From contig DATMND010000299.1 in the NCBI GenBank assembly GCA_035569235.1, positions 18,618 through 82,617 on the forward strand: DNA of 64,000 nt. Reading direction: 5' to 3'. Below are positions 1 through 7,692 of the stretch, one piece after another. How positions within the stretch are numbered: the stretch's first letter is position 1; the number at the start of each line of letters is the position of its first letter. A program made the translations under genes and the position numbers. A model generated the notes under the pieces. It did not search any database. It was not told the DNA's origin and saw nothing but the letters and a program-made list of their open reading frames with translations. This stretch comes from JAMXLO01 sp035569235. Its GTDB lineage: Bacteria; Pseudomonadota; Alphaproteobacteria; Acetobacterales; Acetobacteraceae.

Positions 1-407
1 CCCCGGCGATCAACCCGCGCTACCTGTCGGACGAAACCGACCGGCGCGCCATCATCGGCGGGCTGCGATTTGCACGGCAGATTTTCGCCGCACCCGCGCT
101 GAAGAAGTTCGTCCGGGACGAGAGCCTGCCCGGTACTCACATCCAGACGGACGACGAGCTGCTCGATTACGCGCGACGCAACGGCGGCACGTGCTATCAT
201 GCCAGTTGCACCTGCATGATGGGTCTGCATCCGATGAGCGTCGTCGATAACGAGTTACGTGTTCACGGCATCGATGGGCTGCGAGTGATCGATGCCTCGG
301 TGATGCCGGCCGTCACCTCGACCAACACCAACGCGCCGACGATCATGATCGCCGAACAGGGTGCGGCGATGATAAAAGGCGCGGCGCGGCAAAAACTGGC
401 GGCGTAG
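1..407 (+). CDS. GMC family oxidoreductase, C-terminal part (partial)
   Basis: The reading frame is open from the left edge (first full codon at position 3) to a TAG at 405-407, about 134 residues. It is the C-terminal half of an FAD-dependent glucose-methanol-choline oxidoreductase: the GMC C-terminal signature is visible as HASCTCMMG, then LRVHGIDGLRVIDASVMP and NTNAPTIMIAEQGA. In this family those segments hold the active-site His/Asn pair and the FAD-contacting end of the protein. The N-terminal FAD-binding half lies outside the window. Substrate cannot be told; the family oxidises alcohols. It is followed after 139 bp by a CmcJ-like gene on the same strand. A second, complete GMC gene of a different subtype occurs at 39972-41570. 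Confidence 0.9.
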   Translation, partial: PAINPRYLSDETDRRAIIGGLRFARQIFAAPALKKFVRDESLPGTHIQTDDELLDYARRNGGTCYHASCTCMMGLHPMSVVDNELRVHGIDGLRVIDASVMPAVTSTNTNAPTIMIAEQGAAMIKGAARQKLAA

Positions 408-546
408 CAAGTGCGGCCGCCGAGCACCGGCGTGGCTCAAGGCAGTTTTGCAAAATGCCCGATGCCACCTAGGATGTCAGCCTGAGCCGCGACGGGTTGC
501 GGCCCGGAGCGGCAATCGCCCAACCATCCGCTGGAGGAGCCAGCCC

Positions 547-1368
547 ATGCCACTCGACATCATGCCGACCGTCCGAACCGTCACCGCGACGCTGCACTAC
601 CTGAAGCGTGGCAGCGAAAAACCCGCGCGCTACGTCTCCGATCCGCCGCCCGGTGTGGCACGATGGAACGGCATCGATGATCCGCATGACGTGAGGATCG
701 AGGATGCTCGCGGCCATCAAGCAGATTTCACCCTCGATCGCAACGGTTTCGCGCTGATCAAGGCGCCGACCGCGGTACGGGACTTCTACTCCGAAGACCA
801 GATAAAGCAGGTTTACTACCCCGAGGTCGCGCACCTGCTGCGCGAGACGCTCGGCGCCAGCCGCGTCTTCGTGTTTGACCACAACGTGCGGAACGCGGGG
901 CGGTCCGGAATGGCCGAGCCATCGCGCCGGGTGCACAACGATCACACGGTCAATTCTGCGCCCCGCCGCGTGCGTGACCATCTGGGTGCTGACGCGCCCG
1001 AACTGCTGAAACACCGTTTTGGTGTCGTCAACGTCTGGCGGCCCGTCCGCGGCCCGGTGCTGGATTCACCGCTCGCGCTGTGCGATGCGCGCAGCTTCAC
1101 CGACGACGACCTCATCGCGAGCGATCTCGTGTACAATCATGTCCGCGGTGAAACATCCTCGGTCGCTTACCGGCCCGACCATCGCTGGTACTACTTCTCC
1201 GAGATGCAGACCGACGAAGTCGTGCTGATCCGTGTGCACGACAGCGCCACCGACGGCCGCGCGCGGCTCTCATTCCACACGTCGTTCGACAATCCGCTTG
1301 CGTCCGGTGCACCGCCGCGCGAGAGCATCGAGGTGCGCAGCCTGGTGTTCTTCCCACCCGGCGCCTAA
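547..1368 (+). CDS. CmcJ/NvfI-like oxidoreductase family protein
   Basis: Predicted 273 residues. The sequence resembles the CmcJ/NvfI/AsaB family (related to the fungal GA4-desaturase-like proteins), members of which sit in secondary-metabolite or catabolic clusters and are treated as putative Fe(II)/2-oxoglutarate-type oxygenases. Visible family features are RVFVFDHNVRNAG near residue 105, the VHNDHT segment that would supply a metal-binding His/Asp pair, FGVVNVWRP, and the C-terminal HTSFDNP region. The start at 547 is preferred over an upstream in-frame codon at 448 because GGAGGA lies 8 bp before it. It is flanked by a GMC oxidoreductase and a phosphatase gene on the same strand. The family call is from recognition; the biochemical role is inference. 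Confidence 0.75.
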   Translation: MPLDIMPTVRTVTATLHYLKRGSEKPARYVSDPPPGVARWNGIDDPHDVRIEDARGHQADFTLDRNGFALIKAPTAVRDFYSEDQIKQVYYPEVAHLLRETLGASRVFVFDHNVRNAGRSGMAEPSRRVHNDHTVNSAPRRVRDHLGADAPELLKHRFGVVNVWRPVRGPVLDSPLALCDARSFTDDDLIASDLVYNHVRGETSSVAYRPDHRWYYFSEMQTDEVVLIRVHDSATDGRARLSFHTSFDNPLASGAPPRESIEVRSLVFFPPGA

Positions 1369-1470
1369 GAAGCTCACGCCGACAATGCGGGGGTTGGCTC
1401 AATCGACGCAACTGCCCCAGCCTCCGTCCCCGGCGTTCGAGAGGCAACTCCAGGGGTGCCACCGGTGAGC

Positions 1471-2043
1471 ATGCTCGCGCCGTTCAGAATCACCATCTGC
1501 GGCATCGAGGAGCTGGCCGGCCACTGCGACGGCAATGTCAGCCACATTATCTCAATCCTGGATCCGGAATGGCCAGTACCCGAGGCGTTTGGCGCCTTTG
1601 GGGAGCACGCAAGGCTCGAGCTCCGCTTCCATGACATCATCGACAAGCAAGATGCCGACATGATTGCGCCTCGGCATGAACACGTCGCGGCGCTTCTCTC
1701 GTTCGGGTGCAGATTGTTGGAGGAGCCGCAAGCGGACGTGCATCTCCTCGTCCACTGTCACGCTGGTGTTTCCAGATCCACTGCCTCGATGGCGCTGATC
1801 CTCGCCCAGACTCTGCCTGACTTGGCGGCCGGTCGAATCTTTGAAGAAGTGCTGCGCATCCGCCCGCAGGCATGGCCGAACTTGCGCATCCTTGAGCTGG
1901 GCGATACCCAATTGAACCGACGCGGCGAGTTGGTTGCCGCGGCAGCTGGGATCTACCGGACGCAGCTCCATAGGCGGCAGTATCTAGTCGAGCAGATGCG
2001 GTCTGGCGGCCGGGGACGAGAGATCGAGGCAGCAGCCAGCTGA
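1471..2043 (+). CDS. Tyrosine/dual-specificity protein phosphatase-like protein
   Basis: Predicted 190 residues. The CX5R phosphatase loop HCHAGVSRST is present, with the nucleophilic Cys near residue 96 and the phosphate-binding Arg near 102. An aspartate in the preceding strand (FHDI, about 55) may be the general acid. This places it in the cysteine-based tyrosine/dual-specificity phosphatase superfamily; such small alphaproteobacterial proteins are usually of unknown substrate. The start is uncertain: GTG codons at 1456 and 1465 are in frame, AGGGG at 1452-1456 fits GTG 1465 best, and ATG 1471 is the conservative choice. It is followed after 44 bp by the enolase-superfamily gene, so the two may be cotranscribed. 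Confidence 0.8.
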   Translation: MLAPFRITICGIEELAGHCDGNVSHIISILDPEWPVPEAFGAFGEHARLELRFHDIIDKQDADMIAPRHEHVAALLSFGCRLLEEPQADVHLLVHCHAGVSRSTASMALILAQTLPDLAAGRIFEEVLRIRPQAWPNLRILELGDTQLNRRGELVAAAAGIYRTQLHRRQYLVEQMRSGGRGREIEAAAS

Positions 2044-2087
2044 CGCGATCCCGGCGTACCGGATTGTGATCCAGGAAAGAACGACCC

Positions 2088-3260
2088 ATGAAAATCGTCA
2101 AAGTGTCCGCGATTCCGATGTCGGCACCCGTTCCGCAGGAAAGGCGTCACCGCACCGACCTTGGAACCAAGATCAAGAGCGACGCAACACTCATCCGCGT
2201 CGAGACAGACAACGGGCTCACCGGCATCGGCGCGGCTCTCGGCACGCCACCGATCGTCGCGGCCATCGTCGAGCACGAGCTCGCTGCGGAATGCGTTGGC
2301 GAGGACCCGATGTTCTCCGAACGCATCTACGAGAAGATGTATAATGGCTCACGCAGCAGGCCAGCGCTCGAACGTGGCATCACACAGGCCGATGAAAGCC
2401 GGCGCCGGGGCGTGATCATGGAAGCGATTGCCGGCGTCGACATCGCGGTGTGGGACGCGAAGGCGCAGGCGCTCGGCATTCCGCTCTACCAGGCACTCGG
2501 TGCGGTGCGCAGCTCTGTGCGTGGTTATGCCAGTGGCGGTTGGGCGCCCGGCGACGAGGCTGAGGCGGAACTCGCGGGATACGCTGCCAGGGGCTTCACT
2601 GCCGCCAAGATGCGCGTGGTCGGCCGAGACGGCTTTTCCATCGCCAACTGCGTGCGCAGGGTGAAGGCGGCCCGCCGCGGGCTTGGCCCCAACGTCGAAC
2701 TGATGGTCGACGCGCACGGCTCGCTTGAGGTCGCAACCGCGATCAAACTGGCGAGGGAGCTGGAGCCCTACGACATCGCCTGGTTCGAGGAGCCGGTCTC
2801 GCCGGATGATCACGCCGGCCAAGCCGAGGTGCGCCGTTCGACGATAATCCCTATTGCCTCGGGAGAACGCGAGTTCACTCGGTTCGACTTCCAGGATCTG
2901 CTTGAGCGCCGTGCTCTCGATATCGCGCAGCCGGACGTCGCCCGCGCCGGCGGCATGACGGAGATCCGGCGTATTGCAGCACTGACCTCGGCGCACGGTG
3001 TGCGTCTGGCGCCGCACGCCTGGGGCAGTGGGGTGCTGTTCGCGGCGAGCATCCACGTTGCGATGGCAGCCCCCAACTGCCACATCCTCGAGGTGACCCA
3101 AGGCTACATGCCGATGATGTGGGAACTCTTCAACGAGTCATTCGACATCCGCCAGGACGGCATGGTGCATGCGCCGGACCGGCCGGGCCTCGGCTTCACC
3201 ATGTGCGCGGATGCGCTGGAACGGTTCCGTTATGTCGACGGGCCTGAGTTCGAGTTCTAG
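2088..3260 (+). CDS. Mandelate racemase/muconate lactonizing enzyme family protein
   Basis: A 390-residue enolase-superfamily enzyme. The N-terminal capping domain is followed by a TIM-barrel with the expected metal ligands in order: MVDAHG (Asp), WFEEPV (Glu) and PIASGE (Glu). A KMR segment stands where the KxK acid/base pair lies, and LAPHAWGSG supplies the His of the His-Asp dyad, which points to the mandelate-racemase subgroup (acid-sugar dehydratases and racemases that abstract the proton alpha to a carboxylate). AGGAAA lies 11 bp before the ATG. Downstream it converges on an MmgE/PrpD gene across a 181-bp gap holding paired REP-like palindromes. Exact substrate is not readable from sequence. 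Confidence 0.9.
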   Translation: MKIVKVSAIPMSAPVPQERRHRTDLGTKIKSDATLIRVETDNGLTGIGAALGTPPIVAAIVEHELAAECVGEDPMFSERIYEKMYNGSRSRPALERGITQADESRRRGVIMEAIAGVDIAVWDAKAQALGIPLYQALGAVRSSVRGYASGGWAPGDEAEAELAGYAARGFTAAKMRVVGRDGFSIANCVRRVKAARRGLGPNVELMVDAHGSLEVATAIKLARELEPYDIAWFEEPVSPDDHAGQAEVRRSTIIPIASGEREFTRFDFQDLLERRALDIAQPDVARAGGMTEIRRIAALTSAHGVRLAPHAWGSGVLFAASIHVAMAAPNCHILEVTQGYMPMMWELFNESFDIRQDGMVHAPDRPGLGFTMCADALERFRYVDGPEFEF

Positions 3261-3321
3261 CGGCCTTAGGGTCCGCTGCGGAATAAGCGCTCCAAATGGC
3301 GCAACTGCCGAACCCCCCATG

Positions 3322-3398
3322 GTCATGGCCGGACCTGACCCGGCCATCTCCACCAGCATCGGTCGCGCGACAGATGGCCGGGACAGTCCGGCCATGAC
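3322..3398. repeat. Inverted pair of REP-like palindromic elements between convergent genes
   Basis: Two 27-28 nt copies of one palindromic unit stand head to head. The left copy (3322-3349) reads GTCATGGCCGG, a short centre, then CCGGCCATCT. The right copy (3372-3398) is close to its reverse complement, AGATGGCCGGG, centre, CCGGCCATGAC. They lie in the gap between two genes that converge (ends at 3260 and 3442), the classic site for bacterial REP doublets. The pair can fold into a long hairpin and could stop transcription from both sides. A related single copy occurs at 26745-26769. Confidence 0.75.
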
Positions 3399-3441
3399 GA
3401 TCCTTACATCGACGGCCCACGACGCTACCTAAAGGCTTCCG

Positions 3442-4791
3442 TCATGAGCGCCCATGGCGGCGGCACAGTGTCGTCAGCACGTCGGCACTGTCCCAGGTCT
3501 CGCAGCGATCGACCGCCTGTTCGACCAGCATCACACCATCTGGGGTCAGCACCGTCCCAGCGAGCTCACGAAACTTGTCGCGCAGCTCCGTCTCGGCAAA
3601 CGGTTGCTGAAAGTCGCCTCGATGGCTGTCGCAGGCATGGGTAGCGCTGCGGCTGTCGCTAAGAACAACCGTCACACGAGCTGGCCGCAGGCGCGGCGCC
3701 ACCGCGCTCATCGCCGGGTCCTCCGCGACCGTGACACGATGGCGCAGCGCCACGATGGCGGGATCGTGCACTGCCGAATCATCAAGGGCACTGTGTCCCG
3801 CATGCCCCCGCACCGCCATCGCGGCAGCGGCATGCGGCAGCGAGTATTTTGAGGCGAAGAAGTTCGGCGGGTCCGGATTGCGCATGACAGCGGCAAACCC
3901 ATAGGTGGCGATATCGATATGAGCGATCTCCTCTGGTCGTGGTCGCAACTCGGCCAGAGCCCGTTGCAGGCAATCGAGCGCCGGATGGATCGGATTGCAG
4001 CATGCGTAGAGGCGAAAGTAGTTACGCGTGATGTGCCACGTCGAGCCCAGACCGTCCAACAGGCCCTCGGAGGTGAAGCCACTGCCGACCAGCTGGCCCA
4101 GCGCCTGCTCGATCGCATCGTTCTGCGCCTCGAAACCGGCAAGGGCCAGCTCGGGCGCCAGCGCGGAGGCAAAGCCGCTCATTCCTCCGGCGACGTTCAA
4201 GGCGGTCGCACCGGCCACCGCGTTGGTATAGCCGGGCGTCAGCAGCAGCGTCGTCGCAATGCGCATAGCACGACTGATCCCGGCCGCATCGAGGCCGCGC
4301 AGGCGTGCGCCCGCCGCCGCCGCCGCCAACAGCGAAACCTGTCCGTTCTGGTGCGCCAGGGGCCGCGGCGTGAACCCACCGGCGAGGCGTGCCGCAACAT
4401 CGTAGCCGAGCAGAAGAGCCGTCAGCATATCGCGGCCGGTGCTGCGCGCCTGCTCGCCAACCGCCAACACCCCAGGAAGTACCTGCATGGCTGCCTGACC
4501 CGAGACGAGCCGCAGGCCCTCGCAAAGTTCGATCGACCGCCCAGCGATGCCGTTCAGCAGCGCGGCGGTGCGCGGATCCTGTGACGGCCAGCCGCTTGCA
4601 TAGACCGTGGCGCCGCTGCCGGCGCCGAGCCGTTCGCGCAGTTGTCGAACCTCGGGCCGCTCTGCGCCGGCCAGGATCACACCGAGCGTATCAAGCAGCA
4701 CGAGCCTGGTGTGATGTTGTACCGACGGAGGGACGTCCTCCCATTGCGTTGCGGCGACAAATGCCGCTAGCTCTTCGATCTGCCGTGCCAC
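3442..4791 (-). CDS. MmgE/PrpD family protein
   Basis: A 449-residue protein of the MmgE/PrpD family, which includes 2-methylcitrate dehydratase, cis-aconitate decarboxylase and many uncharacterised catabolic enzymes. Recognisable family segments are HHTRLVLLDTLGVILAGA near the N terminus, LLLGYDVAARLAGGF in the helical domain, and YFRLYACCNPIHPALDCL in the small domain, where PrpD has its conserved YACC/H pattern. The start is GTG 4791, with GGGAG 8 bp upstream; there is no better ATG. It is transcribed divergently from the TauD-type gene at 4880 across only 88 bp, so one control region could serve both. Substrate is unknown; the neighbouring enolase-superfamily and dioxygenase genes suggest carboxylic-acid breakdown. 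Confidence 0.88.
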   Translation of the reverse strand: MARQIEELAAFVAATQWEDVPPSVQHHTRLVLLDTLGVILAGAERPEVRQLRERLGAGSGATVYASGWPSQDPRTAALLNGIAGRSIELCEGLRLVSGQAAMQVLPGVLAVGEQARSTGRDMLTALLLGYDVAARLAGGFTPRPLAHQNGQVSLLAAAAAGARLRGLDAAGISRAMRIATTLLLTPGYTNAVAGATALNVAGGMSGFASALAPELALAGFEAQNDAIEQALGQLVGSGFTSEGLLDGLGSTWHITRNYFRLYACCNPIHPALDCLQRALAELRPRPEEIAHIDIATYGFAAVMRNPDPPNFFASKYSLPHAAAAMAVRGHAGHSALDDSAVHDPAIVALRHRVTVAEDPAMSAVAPRLRPARVTVVLSDSRSATHACDSHRGDFQQPFAETELRDKFRELAGTVLTPDGVMLVEQAVDRCETWDSADVLTTLCRRHGRS

Positions 4792-4879
4792 CGCAAGTCT
4801 CCCCTCTGCCGAACGAAATTGACAGTCTTCGTATGGCGGATCACGGTCGAGCAGAAAAGACGATCGAGGAGGATGGCAA

Positions 4880-5854
4880 ATGGTCTCGTCGCGTCAGCCT
4901 ATTGCCGGCACCAATACACCGGAGCCCATCGAAGTCGTTCCCCTGACCCTTCACATCGGTGCGGAGATCAGAGGCGTTGATCTCACCCAGCTACTGCCGC
5001 CGGAGCAACTGAAGGCGGTACGGGACGCCTTCCTGAAGTGGAAGGTCATTTTCTTTCGCGACCAAAATCTCGATCACGCGCAGCACGTCGCCATGGCGCG
5101 CCAGTTCGGCGAACCGACGATCGGTCATGCGGTGTTCGGGCATGTCGAAGGCCATCCCGAGATCTATTCGGTCGCCAAGAACCGGACCGCGAACGCGAAA
5201 TACGAGGCGATGATGGTAACGCCTTGGTACGGCTGGCACACGGACGTCACAGCGGCGGTGAATCCGCCGTGCGCCTCCATCCTGCGGGGCGTAACGATAC
5301 CGCCATATGGCGGGGATACGTTCTGGACCAATCTCGTCGCCGCCTACGCCGGTCTATCGGAACCGATGCGCGCGTTCGTTGACGGGTTGCGCGGCATTCA
5401 CGCCTTCGAGCCGCGCGGCGATGGCAAGGCGGGGAGTAAATACAATGAGCGCGTAAAACGCCGCGCTCTGAAGAGCGAGCATCCGCTTGTGACGGTCCAT
5501 GCCGAGACCGGGGAGCGCGTTCTGTTCGCCAGCCCGTCTTTCCTCAAGTCCGTGGTGGGGCTCACTCCGCGGGAAAGTGCCAAGATACTCGAGATTCTGT
5601 GGGAGCACGCTGTTCGTCCCGAATACACGGTGCGCTTCAAATGGAACCCGGGCGACATCGCCTTCTGGGACAATCGCTCGACCGCGCACCTGGCGCCGCG
5701 GGATATCTTTCAATCTGACTTCGACCGCCAGCTTTATCGGATCACGCTGGTGGGTGAGCCGCTGGTCGGCGTCGATGGTCAGTCGTCCCGGTCCATCGAG
5801 GGCGTGCTGATCCGATCGGCAGCCGAGGAACTGCAGATGTTGGCAGCGGAGTAA
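4880..5854 (+). CDS. TauD/TfdA family Fe(II)/2-oxoglutarate dioxygenase
   Basis: A 324-residue non-haem iron dioxygenase. The metal-binding HxD is HTD at residues 120-122, the distal His is H270 in RSTAHLAPRD, and the 2-oxoglutarate-binding Arg is R287 in QLYRITL. Family-typical text includes VIFFRDQ (about 56-62) and FGEPT. Members use 2-oxoglutarate and O2 to hydroxylate substrates such as taurine, alkyl sulfates or phenoxyacetates; the actual substrate here is unknown. GAGGAGGA ends 6 bp before the ATG, a strong start. The LLM-type gene follows after 17 bp on the same strand, so the two are probably one transcript. Confidence 0.93.
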   Translation: MVSSRQPIAGTNTPEPIEVVPLTLHIGAEIRGVDLTQLLPPEQLKAVRDAFLKWKVIFFRDQNLDHAQHVAMARQFGEPTIGHAVFGHVEGHPEIYSVAKNRTANAKYEAMMVTPWYGWHTDVTAAVNPPCASILRGVTIPPYGGDTFWTNLVAAYAGLSEPMRAFVDGLRGIHAFEPRGDGKAGSKYNERVKRRALKSEHPLVTVHAETGERVLFASPSFLKSVVGLTPRESAKILEILWEHAVRPEYTVRFKWNPGDIAFWDNRSTAHLAPRDIFQSDFDRQLYRITLVGEPLVGVDGQSSRSIEGVLIRSAAEELQMLAAE

Positions 5855-5871
5855 CAGCCGGAGCCCCGAAC

Positions 5872-6816
5872 GTGCGCTTTGGCTTCTACCTCCCTACCCG
5901 AGGCCCTACCGCCACGCGCGAGGGCGTTCTCGCCCTGGCACGGGAAGGCGAACGTCTCGGACTGCACTCCGCAATGATCGCGGACCACATCGTCTTCCCG
6001 GTGGAAAGCGAGTCCGTCTATCCGTATACGGTGGATCGCAAGCATCCCGGTGGCGGCGATGCACTGGAGACTTTCTCCATTCTTGGCGTGGTGGCCGGCG
6101 CGACGGAGCGGCTGCGCCTCGTTACCTCCGTGCTGGTATTGCCGTATCGGAACCCGGTACTGACCGCGAAGATGGTGGCATCCCTCGATGTGCTGTCTGG
6201 CGGGCGCGTGACACTGGGCGTCGGCGTTGGCTGGTTGAAAGAGGAATTCGAGGCTCTGGACAGCCCGGACTTCAACCGACGCGGCGCCGTCACGGATGAA
6301 TGGATCGCTATCTTCAAACAACTCTGGAGCGAATCGCCCGCCAGCTTCACCGGCCAGCACTACAGATACTCCAACATTCGCGCGGAACCATTCCCATTGC
6401 AGCAGCCGCACCCGCCGATCTGGATCGGCGGCCACTCCCGCGCCGCATTACGTCGTGCCGCGCGGCACGGTGACGGCTGGCACCCCGTCGGAGCGATAGC
6501 CGCCTCGCCGCTTCCGCCGCAGGAAATGCGCGAGCATTTGAATACATTGCGACACCTGACCGAGGCCGAGGGGCGCGATTTTTCAGCGCTCACCATCTCA
6601 TACAAGGCGCCGCTGTATGACACCGCTATCCCGGATCGCGACGGTACCCGCCGAACCTTTTCCGGCAACCCGGAGGACATCGCCGGCGACATCCGTACCT
6701 TCGCCGCCATCGGCGTGCACGAGTTGATTCTTGATTTCCGCGGCGAGTCAATCGCCGAGAGCATCGCGCGCCTGCAACGCTTCGCCGCCGAGGTGATGCC
6801 GCTGGTGGGCGAATAG
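5872..6816 (+). CDS. LLM class flavin-dependent oxidoreductase (F420-dependent type, TIGR03619-like)
   Basis: A 314-residue luciferase-like TIM-barrel oxidoreductase. Recognised from the N-terminal FGFYLPTRGP, the MIADHIVFP loop, the LVTSVLVLPYRNPVLTAK strand-helix, GGRVTLGVGVGWLKEEFEA, and HPPIWIGGHS near residue 180. This pattern is that of bacterial LLM proteins often annotated as TIGR03619 F420-dependent enzymes; whether FMN or F420 is used cannot be decided from the sequence. It starts with GTG 5872, 17 bp after the TauD-type gene, and probably shares its transcript. Downstream it faces an alpha/beta hydrolase gene on the other strand. A second, different LLM enzyme is encoded at 38494-39504. 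Confidence 0.88.
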   Translation: MRFGFYLPTRGPTATREGVLALAREGERLGLHSAMIADHIVFPVESESVYPYTVDRKHPGGGDALETFSILGVVAGATERLRLVTSVLVLPYRNPVLTAKMVASLDVLSGGRVTLGVGVGWLKEEFEALDSPDFNRRGAVTDEWIAIFKQLWSESPASFTGQHYRYSNIRAEPFPLQQPHPPIWIGGHSRAALRRAARHGDGWHPVGAIAASPLPPQEMREHLNTLRHLTEAEGRDFSALTISYKAPLYDTAIPDRDGTRRTFSGNPEDIAGDIRTFAAIGVHELILDFRGESIAESIARLQRFAAEVMPLVGE

Positions 6817-6986
6817 TCCCAGTCAACCGATCTTGCACGTTCGACCAGAACCCGGTGATCGACCTGCCGCGGACGGCGAACACGGCGAGTTACTGCACCT
6901 CCGCGAAGACGACGAGCTGCGACTGACACGTGCCTTACGGCCGGGACAAACCCTGCCAAGACGTGCCGCGTAATCGAACCGGCTCG

Positions 6987-7679
6987 TCATCTGGCATCGA
7001 TCAGCATCTGCGCCAACTCGTCCGGCGTGCTGAGCGTCGGATAATGTCCGGTGTCGAGTTCCAGCCATCTGGCGCCAAGGCGAGCAGCGGCACGGCGCTG
7101 ATGCGCCTCGCCTGGGTTGGGCGCCTGACGGCACCAGATCACGGTTGCCTTCCAACTCTGATCCCAGAAGTCGGTCAGCTTCACCGGAATCTCCGAGCAC
7201 CCGATCGGATGCGGGGTGTAGCGATCGAGCACCCACACCCGCGTCGTCGGATCCAAATCGGCGAAAAGTCCCTTCTCGGCGTCCTCGTGCGACGGCGCAT
7301 AGGCGAGCCCCGGCGGGACGGGAGTCGTGCGCCTCACGATGTCACGCGTGCGTTCGCCGTTGAACAACGCCAGGGCATCAACCAGCACCAGGCGTGCGAC
7401 CCGGTGCCGCATCCTCTCCGCCGCACCGCAGACCACCATGCCGCCCGAGCTGGTGCCGACCAGCACAACATCGCGCAAATCCTCGTAAAACAGCAGGTCG
7501 GCGATTTCCGCGACATAGGTCGATATATCAATACCCGGGCGCAGCTGATGGCGACGCTCGGCGCAGCCATCCATGGTCGGTGCAAACACCGTGTGGCTTG
7601 CGGAGCGCAGACGTGTGGCGACACGCTGCCAGATCCAGCCACCCTGATAGGATCCGTGCACCAGAACGAACGTTGTCAT
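6987..7679 (-). CDS. Alpha/beta hydrolase
   Basis: A 230-residue alpha/beta-hydrolase fold protein. The N terminus FVLVHGSYQGGWIW carries the oxyanion HG motif, the nucleophile elbow is GTSSGG (Ser about residue 78), and the catalytic His is in DTGHYPTLS near the C terminus, as in the plant-esterase/EstC-like (hydroxynitrile lyase-like) group. The start at 7679 is chosen because AAAGGA precedes it and the protein begins at the first strand. It lies 13 bp downstream of the amidase gene and looks like the last gene of the GTPase-hydantoinase-amidase operon, so it may hydrolyse an ester or amide product of that route. Confidence 0.87.
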   Translation of the reverse strand: MTTFVLVHGSYQGGWIWQRVATRLRSASHTVFAPTMDGCAERRHQLRPGIDISTYVAEIADLLFYEDLRDVVLVGTSSGGMVVCGAAERMRHRVARLVLVDALALFNGERTRDIVRRTTPVPPGLAYAPSHEDAEKGLFADLDPTTRVWVLDRYTPHPIGCSEIPVKLTDFWDQSWKATVIWCRQAPNPGEAHQRRAAARLGARWLELDTGHYPTLSTPDELAQMLIDAR

Positions 7680-7692
7680 TGCGAGTAATCCT

